64,000 bases of DNA from contig CAWJOC010000021.1 of assembly GCA_963844315.1 (NCBI GenBank), positions 1 through 64,000 on the forward strand. Direction: 5' to 3'. The notes under the pieces were generated by a model. The model made no database searches, had not been told where the DNA came from, and was given only the letters and a program-made list of their open reading frames with translations. Shown piece by piece: positions 18,569 to 28,107 of this stretch. How positions within the stretch are numbered: position 1 is the first letter of the stretch; every line of letters starts with the position of its first letter. The stretch comes from CAWAVN01 sp963844315. GTDB lineage: Bacteria > Planctomycetota > Planctomycetia > Planctomycetales > Planctomycetaceae. A program made the translations under genes and the position numbers.

Positions 18569-19411
18569 CTAATTCGCTTCGATTGTCAATTCGTTTTTGA
18601 CGCTGCGGACGCCGGGTTCCATGCGGGCGAGCATGGCGGCGAGTTTCTTGTCCTCTTCCGTGCGAACCTGGCCGCGCAAGATGACTTGGTTGTTGGCAGC
18701 GAGTTGGACTTCCACCCCTTCGAGTTCCGGGCGGGTGGTTTGCAGCCTTTGGAACTGGCCGCTCAAATCCGTTTGAATCTCGGCTTGCGCGCGTTGGGGA
18801 TAGTCGAACGCAATCCGCTGTTGAGGTCGAATCGTGCGGCGGGACTGTTGGTTGAAATTCCCTTGCTGATTGAAACCGTTTTGGCCTTGACCGTTCTGGC
18901 CTTGTTGGCCGCGGCTTCCAAACTGGCTGCCGCCGAATTGTCCGCCGCTCATGCTGGTGCCTTGGATGGATTGCTGGCCGGCGTTTTGGTTGCCGATGAA
19001 GCGGCCGGCGTTATCGGCCTGTCCGATGAAGCCGCCTTGCCCGATGGTGGCCGACAGTGCGCCCAATTGCGTGCTAATTTGCGGCCCGGTCAACCCGCTT
19101 TGGCCCGCAGCGCCGGCGCCGGCATTCAATCCGCTGTTGCCGCCCAATCCGCCAGTGCCACCCAATCCGCCGCTGTTCAAGGCCCCGGCTTGGGAGGTGC
19201 TTCCGAACGAACTGCTAAATCCCGAAGTGGGCGAAGTGGACCGGATCGTCCCGCCGCTGCTCCCGTATTGCGTGCTGGTTTGCCCGCCGGATTGCGTGCC
19301 GCCGCCTCCGCCGAACAAACTTTGAGCGGAGGCGGTATGGACTCCCGAGAAAACCGCGCAGGCGAAAGCGGCGGAAAGAGTCACCCAATGTGAGAGGGTC
19401 CAGCGAAACAT
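18569..19411 (-). CDS. exported BON-domain protein with Gly/Gln-rich region
   Basis: The ATG at 19411 begins a signal peptide (MFRWTLSHWVTLSAAFACAV, cleavage near ASAQ). A long Gly/Gln/Ser/Asn-rich low-complexity segment follows (about residues 35-190), then a C-terminal BON-like domain (about 200-280: ISHED-type pattern seen as VEVQLAANNQVILRGQV ... MEPGVRSVKNELTI). BON domains bind phospholipid or link envelope components. The protein is probably periplasmic or surface-associated. It follows the lipoprotein and secretin genes on the same strand, so an envelope role is likely. The exact partner is unknown. Confidence 0.75.
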   Translation of the reverse strand: MFRWTLSHWVTLSAAFACAVFSGVHTASAQSLFGGGGGTQSGGQTSTQYGSSGGTIRSTSPTSGFSSSFGSTSQAGALNSGGLGGTGGLGGNSGLNAGAGAAGQSGLTGPQISTQLGALSATIGQGGFIGQADNAGRFIGNQNAGQQSIQGTSMSGGQFGGSQFGSRGQQGQNGQGQNGFNQQGNFNQQSRRTIRPQQRIAFDYPQRAQAEIQTDLSGQFQRLQTTRPELEGVEVQLAANNQVILRGQVRTEEDKKLAAMLARMEPGVRSVKNELTIEAN

Positions 19412-19537
19412 GGCGAAAAGCTCCTGTGAAATGACCGGCGTGGCGTCCGCCTCCCCCTTTAAGGTCGAACGCTCACTGCCGGTCATCATACCACAAATAG
19501 CCTTAGGCCTGCTAGGATTCTTGCAATTCCCGCCAGT

Positions 19538-20521
19538 TTAACGATTGAAGGGATTATTCCCGACGGGTTCGTCGGAGCCATTTCCGAAATCCCATTGCGG
19601 GGACGACATCGGAAATTGGGAAAACGCCGAGTTCACTGGCTTCGCCGGAGACAGGGGTTTTGCCGATGACTCCAGATCAAATTCTTGCGAAGGGATCGCA
19701 GGCGGAGTGACGCCTTGCGGCGGCTGGGGCAAGGTTTCCATCACGCCAGGGAGCGTTTCCGACGTGGCACGTCCAGCCGTTGGGAATTGGCGGGGGAATC
19801 TCGCCGGTTGTTTCTGGATCAACTCCGAAGCCGGGGCAACGGTGTGGTGCATTTCCTTTTTTCCAATTTCCAGGTTGTCCAGGTACGCTTTGCGTTTTTC
19901 ATGCAGCGGAATCGTGATGCTTTCGAGCGTAGTCCGCTTCTTGGTTTGACCCGCGTTTAAGGGCTGGTCCTGCTTCTTGCCGGGAGGTCCAGGCAGCAAC
20001 ACGGCCACGGTGTCCGAGTACAAGGGCTGCCCGCCGTTCTCCGGCATGAAGCGGGCCTGCAAAGCGCATTGGGCCTGATGGTTCCCCTTCCGCGAGTAGG
20101 GAATGAACACGCTGTAAGACGGCCCGATGGAGCTGTCCTGCAAATGGATTGCCCAGGCATCGCCCTTGAACTCCCAATTGTGGATCGGCTTGCTGCGGTC
20201 TTCGATGGGGCTTTGATCATCGAAGACGGAGATCACCATGTCCCCCCGGACCCGCACGCCCGTAGCCTGGTTTCGGGTGAAGAACGTGATCTTTCCCGCG
20301 AACCCCCGCGTGGGCAAGCCATCCGGTCCCACGCCCTCGGCAGGTTCCCAAATGCAAAGCATCTGATAGGCGGGATCTCGCGGGCTGGCTTCCGGCAGCT
20401 TGTCCGCCAGAAGATGCCATTGCTTGGGCAATCCGCATCCCACGCTTCCGCAAATGGTTGCTAACAGGAGCAACGCGAACATCGCCTTCCGGGCCGTAGC
20501 CAGGTTTCGATTAAGGTTCAT
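19538..20521 (-). CDS. lipoprotein of unknown function
   Basis: The N-terminus MNLNRNLATARKAMFALLLLATICGSVGC is a lipoprotein signal with the lipid-modified cysteine at residue 29. The mature domain (about 35-185) is beta-rich, with blocks MLCIWEPAEGVGPDGLPTRG, FTRNQATGVRVRGDMVISVFDD and SYSVFIPYSRKGNHQAQC, and the C-terminal third is Pro-rich and probably disordered. I do not recognise a named family. It lies downstream of the secretin gene on the same strand, separated by the composite repeat, so it could be a secretion accessory (pilotin-like), but that is inference from position. Confidence 0.72.
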   Translation of the reverse strand: MNLNRNLATARKAMFALLLLATICGSVGCGLPKQWHLLADKLPEASPRDPAYQMLCIWEPAEGVGPDGLPTRGFAGKITFFTRNQATGVRVRGDMVISVFDDQSPIEDRSKPIHNWEFKGDAWAIHLQDSSIGPSYSVFIPYSRKGNHQAQCALQARFMPENGGQPLYSDTVAVLLPGPPGKKQDQPLNAGQTKKRTTLESITIPLHEKRKAYLDNLEIGKKEMHHTVAPASELIQKQPARFPRQFPTAGRATSETLPGVMETLPQPPQGVTPPAIPSQEFDLESSAKPLSPAKPVNSAFSQFPMSSPQWDFGNGSDEPVGNNPFNR

Positions 20522-20563
20522 TCCAAAAACCTCATCCGTGATTTTGAATGCTGGAAGATATGG

Positions 20564-20779
20564 GTCTTTACGCCGAAGGCGTTAGATTCCAAAGCCCAGG
20601 GTCAGCGGCGCAGCCGCGCCACCCTGGGTCGGAAGACGGATCAAACATCTACCCCGAAGGGGTTGCACCATGTGTTTTGTGTAACGCTTTCAGCGTAAAG
20701 ACATTTATCGATCCTTGACCCAGGGTGCGCGACTTCGTCGCGACCCTGGGCTTTGGGATGTAACCGCTTCGCGGTAAAG
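20564..20779. repeat. Composite multi-hairpin repeat, family C copy 1
   Basis: A 216-base array of small palindromes: CGCCGAAGGCG, a CCCAGGGTC...ACCCTGGG hairpin, CCCCGAAGGGG, ACGCTTTCAGCGT, a second CCCAGGGT...ACCCTGGG hairpin enclosing GCGCGACTTCGTCGCG, then CCGCTTCGCGG. A near copy in reverse orientation is at 27788-28004. Confidence 0.88.
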
Positions 20780-20804
20780 ATTTATCGACTCTCAACACGA
20801 CCGC

Positions 20805-23800
20805 TTACCTTGGCTTCAACGAATACCAGGGCCGCTTTTTCTCTTGGGCGGGCTGTTCTTGCATGCCCGCCGTTTGTTGGACGTTGGGCGAAGTTTGCTG
20901 GAAGCCGCCCGCCGGAACCACGCCGCTTGGCACGGTCCCGTTGTTGCCTTGCGGACCCAGGTTCCCATTGTTTTGGGGCACGACAGGTCCGTAGGGCACT
21001 CCGGGCGGAGCCGCTGGCGGCGGGGTGGGAATGGTCGGTTCATGGCTCGGAACCTCCAGGCCCGGATCAACAGGCATCATTTCCGGCGGGCAATAGCCGT
21101 CTTGATACATCCAGTCGGGATAGGCCGGACCGGGAATCGCGAACAGCGGGCCGTGGATTTCCTCGGCTTGGGATTCCACAAAGTGCATCCGTTCCGATTC
21201 GACTTGCTTGATGAGTTCGCTGTCCGCATCGCCCCGAATGACACGCGGCGTCAGGAAGATCAAGAGTTCCGTCCTCCGGGTGCGGGTGGAATCGTAGCGG
21301 AAGGGCAGCCCCAGAAACGGGATGTCGCCAAGCCAGGGCACTTTGCGTTCGATGGTTTCATCGTTCTTGGAAATCATCCCGCCGAGCACAATCGTCTGTC
21401 CGTTCGGCACGCCGACCACGGTGCGGGCGGTGGAGATGTTTTTGATCGGAGACGTGATCTGGTTGCCGGTGGTTGGGTCCACGAACAATGGCACCCCCGC
21501 GCCGGTGAAGGCGCTTTTTTCCGCGACGACTTCCATCACGATATTTTCTTCCGGGCTGATTCGCGGCGTGACGGTCAGAATGATCCCCGCCGAATCCTGC
21601 GTGACCAACGGGTAAGCCCCGACGGTCGCGGTGGGCGGCGTGAAGCCGGTCACGATGGGAACCTGCTGGCCCACTTGAATCTGGGCGGTCTGGTTGTCCA
21701 AGGTGCGGATTTGCGGTCGGCTCAGGATGTGGACCTGCCGACGGGCGGCGAGTGCCCTCAGCAACAGGCTGACCTGATTCGAACTGGCCGAGACCACCAA
21801 ACCCCCATAGCCCAGGTCGCTATTGACCCGGCCCAAGGAGAAGTTTGAGAGACTTTGACCGCCAAGAATATCGGGAGCGGCGGAGATGTTATTCGGAAGG
21901 CCCGTGGTGGGATCGCCGAAGCGAAAGCCCGGCGTGGTGGCTTGCGAAATGATTTGCTGCGTTGTCGTTTGCGTGCCGTTGGGTAACGTGCTGGTGTTGG
22001 AGATCGTCAATAAATCTTCTGCGAGCGTGGTGCTGCGGTCGAACAGGATGTCATCCTGAAAGCCTAGCTCCATCCCGAACTCGTCGGTGTTGTCCAGCGA
22101 GACTTCCACCAGAAGGGCCTGAATGATGACCTGCGGCAACTCTTCGTCCAGTTTTTCGATGAGCTTTTGAATCTCTTCGTAATATCGAGGCGTGGCGCTA
22201 ATCAACAAACTGTTGCTGACGGGTTCGGCGACCGCGATGATTTCCCGTTCCAAAAGCTCGGTGTTTGAAACCAGTTCCGGATCAATCGAGGCAAGGTCCC
22301 GTTGGGATTGCAGGAACAAGTTGATGGCGGCGGCGACTTCGGCCGCGGGGCTGTTTCGGAGCTTAATCACCGTGGTTTGGCGTTGGCGGACGTCGCTTTC
22401 GTCCAGGCGAAGCAGGATGGCTTCCACGACCCTTAGTGCATCCCCGCCGCCGATGGCGATGATGCTGTTCGTCCGCACGTCCACGGAAAACCGGAGCGGA
22501 ATCAGACCGCTCGAGGCATCTTCCGCCCCGGCGATTTGCACGCCTTGGTTTTGGGCGTTCGGGTCTTGCTCGAAGAGCGTCGTCAAAAGTTCCAGCATCG
22601 AAGCGGCATCGGCGTTCTCCAGGCTGAAGACTTTGATCTCCGCCACGGTGGAGGTCGGCTGATCGAGTTGTTGGATCAAGGCGACCATCATCTCCATGCT
22701 TTGTTCGGGAGCCGTGACCACCAAGCTGTTGGAGCGGAGGTCCGGCGTGACGCGGATGTCGGAGAGAATCCCGGACCGCACGGATTTTTCCAGGCCCTCA
22801 ATGCTCGAGAGAAACTCCAAGGCGACCGCTTTCACGTCGCGAAGCTCTTGCGGTCCTTGGCCTTGCTGCCCGAATTGCTGGCCGGTGGCTTGCCCTTGGG
22901 GCGGGGTTCCCGTCACCGTGGGCGGATTGAGCAAACTCTGAATGGTGGAGGTGATCACGTTGGCGAGTTCATCGGCGACAGCGTTTTTGAGCGGAATGAC
23001 CCGCATCTTGCTGACCGAACCGGGACCGGCCACGTCGATCTTGCTGATGATGAGTTCAACTTCCTTCATGTCGTTCGGTCGGGCTTGGACGATTAAGGAG
23101 TTCGTCCGCACGTCCGGCGATACCCGAATCCTAGGCTGAAGCGCGGTGGCGATGGCCGCGGCTCCTGTTCCTGTCGGGGCGGCCTGGGCTTGAAACGTGT
23201 TGGTCAATGCCGTGGCGGCTTGGGCGGCAATCGCGTTCTTCAAAGGAAACACTTCCGTGCCCATCTCGGGATCAAGGGGCTGGTCCAGATTGCTGGCGTT
23301 CTCGATGATCGAGTCAATCTCGTTTTGGGTGCGCAGGATCATAATGGCATTCGGACGGGCGAGCGGAATGAATGACACGGATTGCCGAGGCGTGCCCGTG
23401 CGGGTGGTAATGGTGGCGAGTTGGTCGTAAATCGTGCCGCAGCAGTTCCGCCATCACTTCGGAGTTGAGGTGCTTGAGAATCAAGAGATGGACTTTCGGC
23501 ACGACGCCCGCCGTCTGCGTTTGAATCTGCTGAATGATCTTCATGAGGGCATCCACATCGGCCTGATTGCCCCGGAGGATCAAGATGCCAAGTTCGGGAA
23601 TCGCCTGGATTTGCACGTCGCCTTTGAAATTCGCGACCACGGCGGAAATCCCCGTGCCCGGTTGCGTGGGCTGCACCGGGAGCACCTGCGTGCCTTCGGG
23701 AAGTGGCTGCGGATTCACGGGCGGTTGCTGATTAGGTTGGGCCTGAGCTTGAGCCAGCGCCCATTCTTGTTCCAGGTTTTGATCGGGCTTTTTGGCCGAA

Positions 23801-24886
23801 GGGCAAACTGGCCGGCGCGGCGTTTTGTCTCTCAACTTCCCTGGCAGCGCGTTTCAATTGCGGCGTGAGTTGCTCAGCCAATCGGGCGGTGTCATCATCG
23901 GCGGCGATCAATTGGATGGGCTGTTGGAAGGCATTGCTTTCGCGGTCCAGGTATTGGAACAGCGCGGTCAATTGCGGCAATTTTTTCGGTGCCCCTGACA
24001 GGACCATTTGATTCTTGGCCTGGTCGATACCCACTTCGTAGCCTTCCAGTCCGCCGTTTTGTGAGGTGGACGGGAATTGCACGCGGAAGGCCGGCAAACC
24101 ATTGACGCCCGAGTCCACAAGTTCCGCCCGCGTTTGGAGGGCCTTATACAATGAACCGGCCAGATCGCGGACTTTGTTTCGCGGCGTGAGCGTGGTGAAT
24201 TCCCAACCTTCGGGAAGTCCCTGGGCAGTGGTGGGCTCCGGAGCCGGCGCTGCGATGGGATTGGCCGATACCGCTGCTTGCGGCGCGGCGGGGACTGAAA
24301 CCGGAATGGGTTTCGTGCCTTCCACCAATTGAATCGGCGCGGGCGGCTCTGTGTCTTTCGTGGCAATCGCCGTGACCGAACGCTTTGGTTTCTTCGCTTC
24401 CTCGAACTGCGGCGGGGCGGTGCGGTCGGCTTGAAACTCCGGTTGGGTGGGACGTTCCGGGCGGCGGTAATGCGTCCGCGCAGACCTTTGATGCATCAGG
24501 ATCAGGTATTGATTGGATTCCAGAATCCGAAAGCCATCCGGTTCCAGCTCACGGTTCAAAATCTGAACTGCCTCATTCCGGGTATACGGCGTCCGGTCGT
24601 GCTTGGTGTGGTAGCCTTCCGGAGCTTCGTGAATGATCGCCGTCGAGCCGGATTGCTCCGCGACCTTGTTCAAGATCGTCCGCCAATCGGCCTGGTAGTA
24701 TTTCAAGTACACGCCTTTCGCGGGCGGCGCGGCGTCGGGGGCGGATTCGTTTCCCTCCGGAGCGGTCTGCGACAATAGCTCACTGCTCAGCAGTAATAAC
24801 GCGACCCCCAAGATCCCTGCCCGGCCGATTCGGTGAGCCGCACGGAACTTTCTGATCTGTTGCACCAGTAAACTCCTGCTAAACAT
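20805..24886 (-). CDS. type II secretion/type IV pilus secretin, very long (two frame changes)
   Basis: This is the outer-membrane gated channel of a type II secretion or type IV pilus system. The ATG at 24886 begins a signal (GILGVALLLLSSELLSQ); a region with KYYQADWRTILNKVAEQSG follows. Then come at least five short secretin N-type repeats, seen as LLILKHLNSEVMAELL, VFPLKNAIAAQAATALT, VIPLKNAVADELANVIT, VFSLENADAASMLELLT and VIKLRNSPAAEVAAAIN. The secretin core runs from PQVIIQALLVEVSLDN to TELLIFLTPRVI, with HILSRPQIRTLDNQTAQI and NGQTIVLGGMI. A Pro/Gln-rich tail ends the protein. Frame changes near 23790 and 23425 join three pieces into about 1360 residues, roughly twice a typical GspD. 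It lies next to a prepilin-like gene on the same strand. Confidence 0.9.
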
Positions 24887-25124
24887 GATGATACGGTGAT
24901 TCGCCGCCGGGGGATGCCTCAATCTGACCCGGCAAGGGCCGCGCATCGGTACAATCGCTATTTCCCTCATCATCGGCAAAGTTTACCAAGTCAGATGAGG
25001 TAAGATCGAACTGGCACCTGAAGTTTCAATGGAAAGAAAGCCCGAAAATCCGGGAATTTCGTTCAAGTTTTCCAAAAGCGCCGGCCCAACAGCCATTCCA
25101 AGTTCGGTAGTTCCAAAATCAGAG

Positions 25125-25194
25125 GAGCCGCGCACGAAGTAAGCGGACTGGTGATTTCTTAACTCTTCCAGACCGCTTACTTCGTGCGCGGCTC
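25125..25194. repeat. Intergenic inverted repeat, family B copy 3
   Basis: GAGCCGCGCACGAAGTAAGC pairs with its exact complement ending at 25194, with a loop of about 26 bases. It lies between the prepilin-like and secretin genes, which read the same way. Confidence 0.85.
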
Positions 25195-25212
25195 AAGAAG
25201 ACCAAATCCACG

Positions 25213-26514
25213 TTACGGCGTTTCCCCCTTGGGGTTTTCCGGCGGGGGCGGTTGTTTGATTTCGCTGGCGGTGGTGATTGGTTTTTCGGGAAGCGCCTGA
25301 GAAACCGTACCGGCATTCATGGCGGCGGTCCAAGTCGGCCAGGCTTTGGGCATCAGCACCATCACCGCGATGAAGAACGCCAATAGTTCCAAGGTCAGGA
25401 TGATCCCTTGCAGCCGGATCCAAACGGTGGCGATGAGCGTGAAGGCCATAATCACCGCTCCAGGGAGCACAATCCCGAACAGGGCGAGTTTGATTCCCAT
25501 CAGCGTCGCCGCTCGGATGCCGATGATGACGAGGACCAATCCGCCCGAAAGCACGACGGCGGGTGCGAGGGACACGTATTCCTGGGCGAAATACATCAAG
25601 GGATACGCCCCGGCGAACGTGCCAATGGTGAGGAGCAGCATCCAGCGGTCGAACTTGGGCACGTCCGAGGCATGCACCACAAGCCCGACCAAAAGTCCAA
25701 ATAGCATCACACTCAAAGGGCCTAGCCAAGTGAGTTCTCCCAGGCGGTCAATCGAGGCGATGCCGAGCACATCCACCCGCACGGGCTGGCCGAACATCAA
25801 GCGTTCGTAATCCCAAACGTAAGAGGTCTTGTTGCCCGCTTTGCTGGGATCTTCCGTGGGCTGGAGCGAAAGCTCCAACAGTTGCACGTCCGATTCCATC
25901 ACGTCCAACGAGACCTTGAACTGGTCCAAAATCCCGCCCGGCGGCACGGAGAGTTCATAAAGTCCTTTCCCAACGGCGGTGTAATTGACGGAGAGCATCG
26001 TCGGTTCGTTGGTGAGCAGTCCCTGCCAGACCAACTGCCCATCCCTAAGGCTGACCGATTCGCTGAGTTCTTCTCCGACCATGATCCGCAAATCCGCCAG
26101 CGAAATAATTTGCGGCGGCAGCGGCAACGTGATTTCGCATTCGCCCATTTCGCCCTTGGGATGAACCGCTTGGATCGTGGTCCCGCTAATATCCGCCCGG
26201 TAGATGGATTCCGGCGTGGCCGTTCCCACGCTAAGAAAAGGCGTCAGCGTCACGTTCGCCTCGAACGATTTCACGCGGGCCAAGGGCAGACTGGGCGGAG
26301 GTTCCACCGAAGCCACGGCAGGCGTTTGGGCTTCGGGCGACCGCATGGGCGAGGACAGGCGGGATTTCATCGCGGCTTCGCGGACGGACTGCACCGCAGG
26401 CAGCATCAGGCCCACCAATAAAGTGATGATGGCCACCACCACGATCAATTCGATCAAGGTAAAACCGCGAGCGGGGAAATGGGGTTTGTCATCGGGGATT
26501 GGAAGACGTTTCAT
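25213..26514 (-). CDS. prepilin-like N-terminus fused to a polytopic membrane domain
   Basis: Residues 17-38 (GFTLIELIVVVAIITLLVGL) are a textbook type IV prepilin signal with the Glu at position +5 after the cleavage Gly. Instead of a small pilin head, the protein continues with an exported beta-rich domain (about 80-240) and then six to seven hydrophobic segments (about 250-400), including LTWLGPLSVMLFGLLVGLV and LALFGIVLPGAVIMAFTLI, ending in a short Pro-rich tail. The membrane domain recalls the CreD/inner-membrane stress protein fold, but that match is from memory of its topology only. The frame is intact over 433 residues with no junction irregularity. The secretin gene follows on the same strand. 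Confidence 0.8.
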   Translation of the reverse strand: MKRLPIPDDKPHFPARGFTLIELIVVVAIITLLVGLMLPAVQSVREAAMKSRLSSPMRSPEAQTPAVASVEPPPSLPLARVKSFEANVTLTPFLSVGTATPESIYRADISGTTIQAVHPKGEMGECEITLPLPPQIISLADLRIMVGEELSESVSLRDGQLVWQGLLTNEPTMLSVNYTAVGKGLYELSVPPGGILDQFKVSLDVMESDVQLLELSLQPTEDPSKAGNKTSYVWDYERLMFGQPVRVDVLGIASIDRLGELTWLGPLSVMLFGLLVGLVVHASDVPKFDRWMLLLTIGTFAGAYPLMYFAQEYVSLAPAVVLSGGLVLVIIGIRAATLMGIKLALFGIVLPGAVIMAFTLIATVWIRLQGIILTLELLAFFIAVMVLMPKAWPTWTAAMNAGTVSQALPEKPITTASEIKQPPPPENPKGETP

Positions 26515-26614
26515 AGCGGCGTCTCACATCAAAGAGAATGATAAGAAGGGAGTAAGATTTGAGTCTAAGTTTGTCACATCTGAGCGCGGTGCTCGCATCT
26601 TTTTGAACGGTTTT

Positions 26615-26732
26615 GTCCCCTCTCCCCTGGGGAGAGGGCTAGGGTGAGGGGGACGATTTAGAATCGACATCCTTCTCTAGCTTGTCCCCCCTCATCCGGC
26701 CTTCGGCCACCTTCTCCCCCAGGGAGAAGGGA
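26615..26732. repeat. Intergenic repeat, family E copy 1
   Basis: GTCCCCTCTCCCCTGGGGAG and GGGCTAGGGTGAGGGGGAC form one hairpin; CCCCTCATCCGGCCTTCGG and CACCTTCTCCCCCAGGGAG form the second. The rest of the 486-base gap (26515-27000) holds only two short hairpins, GTTGC/GCAAC near 26800 and AGGGAATT/AATTCCCT near 26875; no gene is convincing. Confidence 0.8.
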
Positions 26733-27000
26733 CGTATTCGTGCTCTTTGGTTGCGGCATGCCGTATTAGGATTAAGAAGGCAGGGATGAAATCGTCCCCT
26801 GTTGCATAAACGCAACGGCTTTGTGAAATCCACACGAGAAGCGAAGCCTGCTCGAACTTTGATCCAGGGATTAGGGAATTGGAAAATTCCCTGTGGACTT
26901 CACTTCGCGGCATGTCATCATACAGGAAAACACCCCTCTCTGAACTTTCACCCGCGTCCGTTTCCGTTTCCTGACTGTATTGCACCACCGGAAGACCATT

Positions 27001-27676
27001 ATGAAATCACTGCTTTGCCTCTGCCCGCTGTTATTGGCTCCGATTGTCGGATTGGCTCAAGAAACGCCCCCGGCCCCCAAGGAAAACCAGCAGGCGAAAC
27101 TCAATGAACTGCTCATGAAAGTTCAAGACCGGATCGAAGCGGACCCCATGCTGCAAGGGGTGATGCTGACCGGCGCGACCTTCGTTCCCAAAATGACGCC
27201 GCCCGGCGAGGAACTCCGACTGCAAGGCAAGCTGATGGACCCCGCCCAAGGCGACACGGTCAAAGCGATGGTCGAAAAAGCCCTGGGCGAAGACCCGTAC
27301 TGGCGCGAAGGCGAAGGCCCTTTGGAAGTGACCACGACGATGATGATCGCATGCGCCCGGTTCCTTGCCGGTCGCCAATAGTTACTATGCCCAGGGGCTG
27401 GAGTTCTTCTGGAAAGGCCAGTACGCCGAAGCCGACCGGGCTTTCGCGCGGGCCTTGGCGGAACTTCCGGGGGATTATGTCCTGCAATACTGGCGGGCCG
27501 TCGCGGCCTTGGCTCAAGGCCAGGAAGACCGGGCCAAGTCGAAACTTTTCTCGCTCCTGCAAGCTGATGTCCTCGGCTCGCGCTCTCCGAACGTGTCGGC
27601 GGCCTTTGAACGACTGCAAGGCCCGCTGCGTCAAAGGCTCGCGATCATGGAAAACCAAGTGCTGTCTGAACTGTAA
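27001..27676 (+). CDS. exported TPR-like protein (frame change near 27362)
   Basis: The ATG at 27001 opens a signal peptide (KSLLCLCPLLLAPIVGLAQE). The first half is a small domain built around ELLMKVQDRIEADPMLQGVMLTGATFVPKM. A shift near 27362 moves ARFLAG into the frame VANSYYAQGLEFFWKGQYAEAD, whose pattern (YYAQGLEFFWKGQYAEADRAFARAL ... YVLQYWRAVAALAQGQ) is a pair of tetratricopeptide-like helices. The joined protein is about 224 residues. It is alone between two repeats. The role is unknown; TPR units usually mediate protein contacts. Confidence 0.7.
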
Positions 27677-27787
27677 GACCAACTTGATGGATTCTAAAAC
27701 TCCAGGGCTTCGGACTCATGTCGGAAGCCGTGGAGTTTTGCGCTTTGTTGCCGGGAACGCCCGATTTGCTGTTTGGAGCGAATTGGT

Positions 27788-28004
27788 TTTTACCGCGAAG
27801 CGGTTAGATTCCAAAGCCCAGGGTCGCGACGAAGCTGCGCACCCTGGGTTAACGATTTCATAAAATGCCTTTACGCTGAAAGCGTTACACAAAATCGTGG
27901 TGCAACCCCTTCGGGGTAGGTGTTGTGGTTGGTCTCTGAACCCAGGGTGGCGCGGCTCGCCGCTGACCCTGGGCTTTGGAATGTAACGCCTTCGGCGTAA
28001 AGAC
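27788..28004. repeat. Composite multi-hairpin repeat, family C copy 2 (inverted)
   Basis: This is the reverse complement of the array at 20564-20779, with the same order of palindromes (CCGCGAAGCGG, CCCAGGGT hairpin, ACGCTGAAAGCGT, CCCCTTCGGGG, CCCAGGGT hairpin, CGCCTTCGGCG). Internal arms differ between copies but remain self-complementary. Confidence 0.88.
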
Positions 28005-28107
28005 CGTCGAGCAATGCCATGTCAATCTCTTGCGGAGGACACTAACACTTCATAGCTTGCAGTTCAGAGTCTCCGAATTGAGTATTTGTTTGCATTCCCA
28101 AAACACT

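Noticed and set aside
26692..26988. small minus-strand frame upstream of the gene at 27001
   Set aside because: Its end is a translated family E repeat and the rest shows no conserved pattern or ribosome site.
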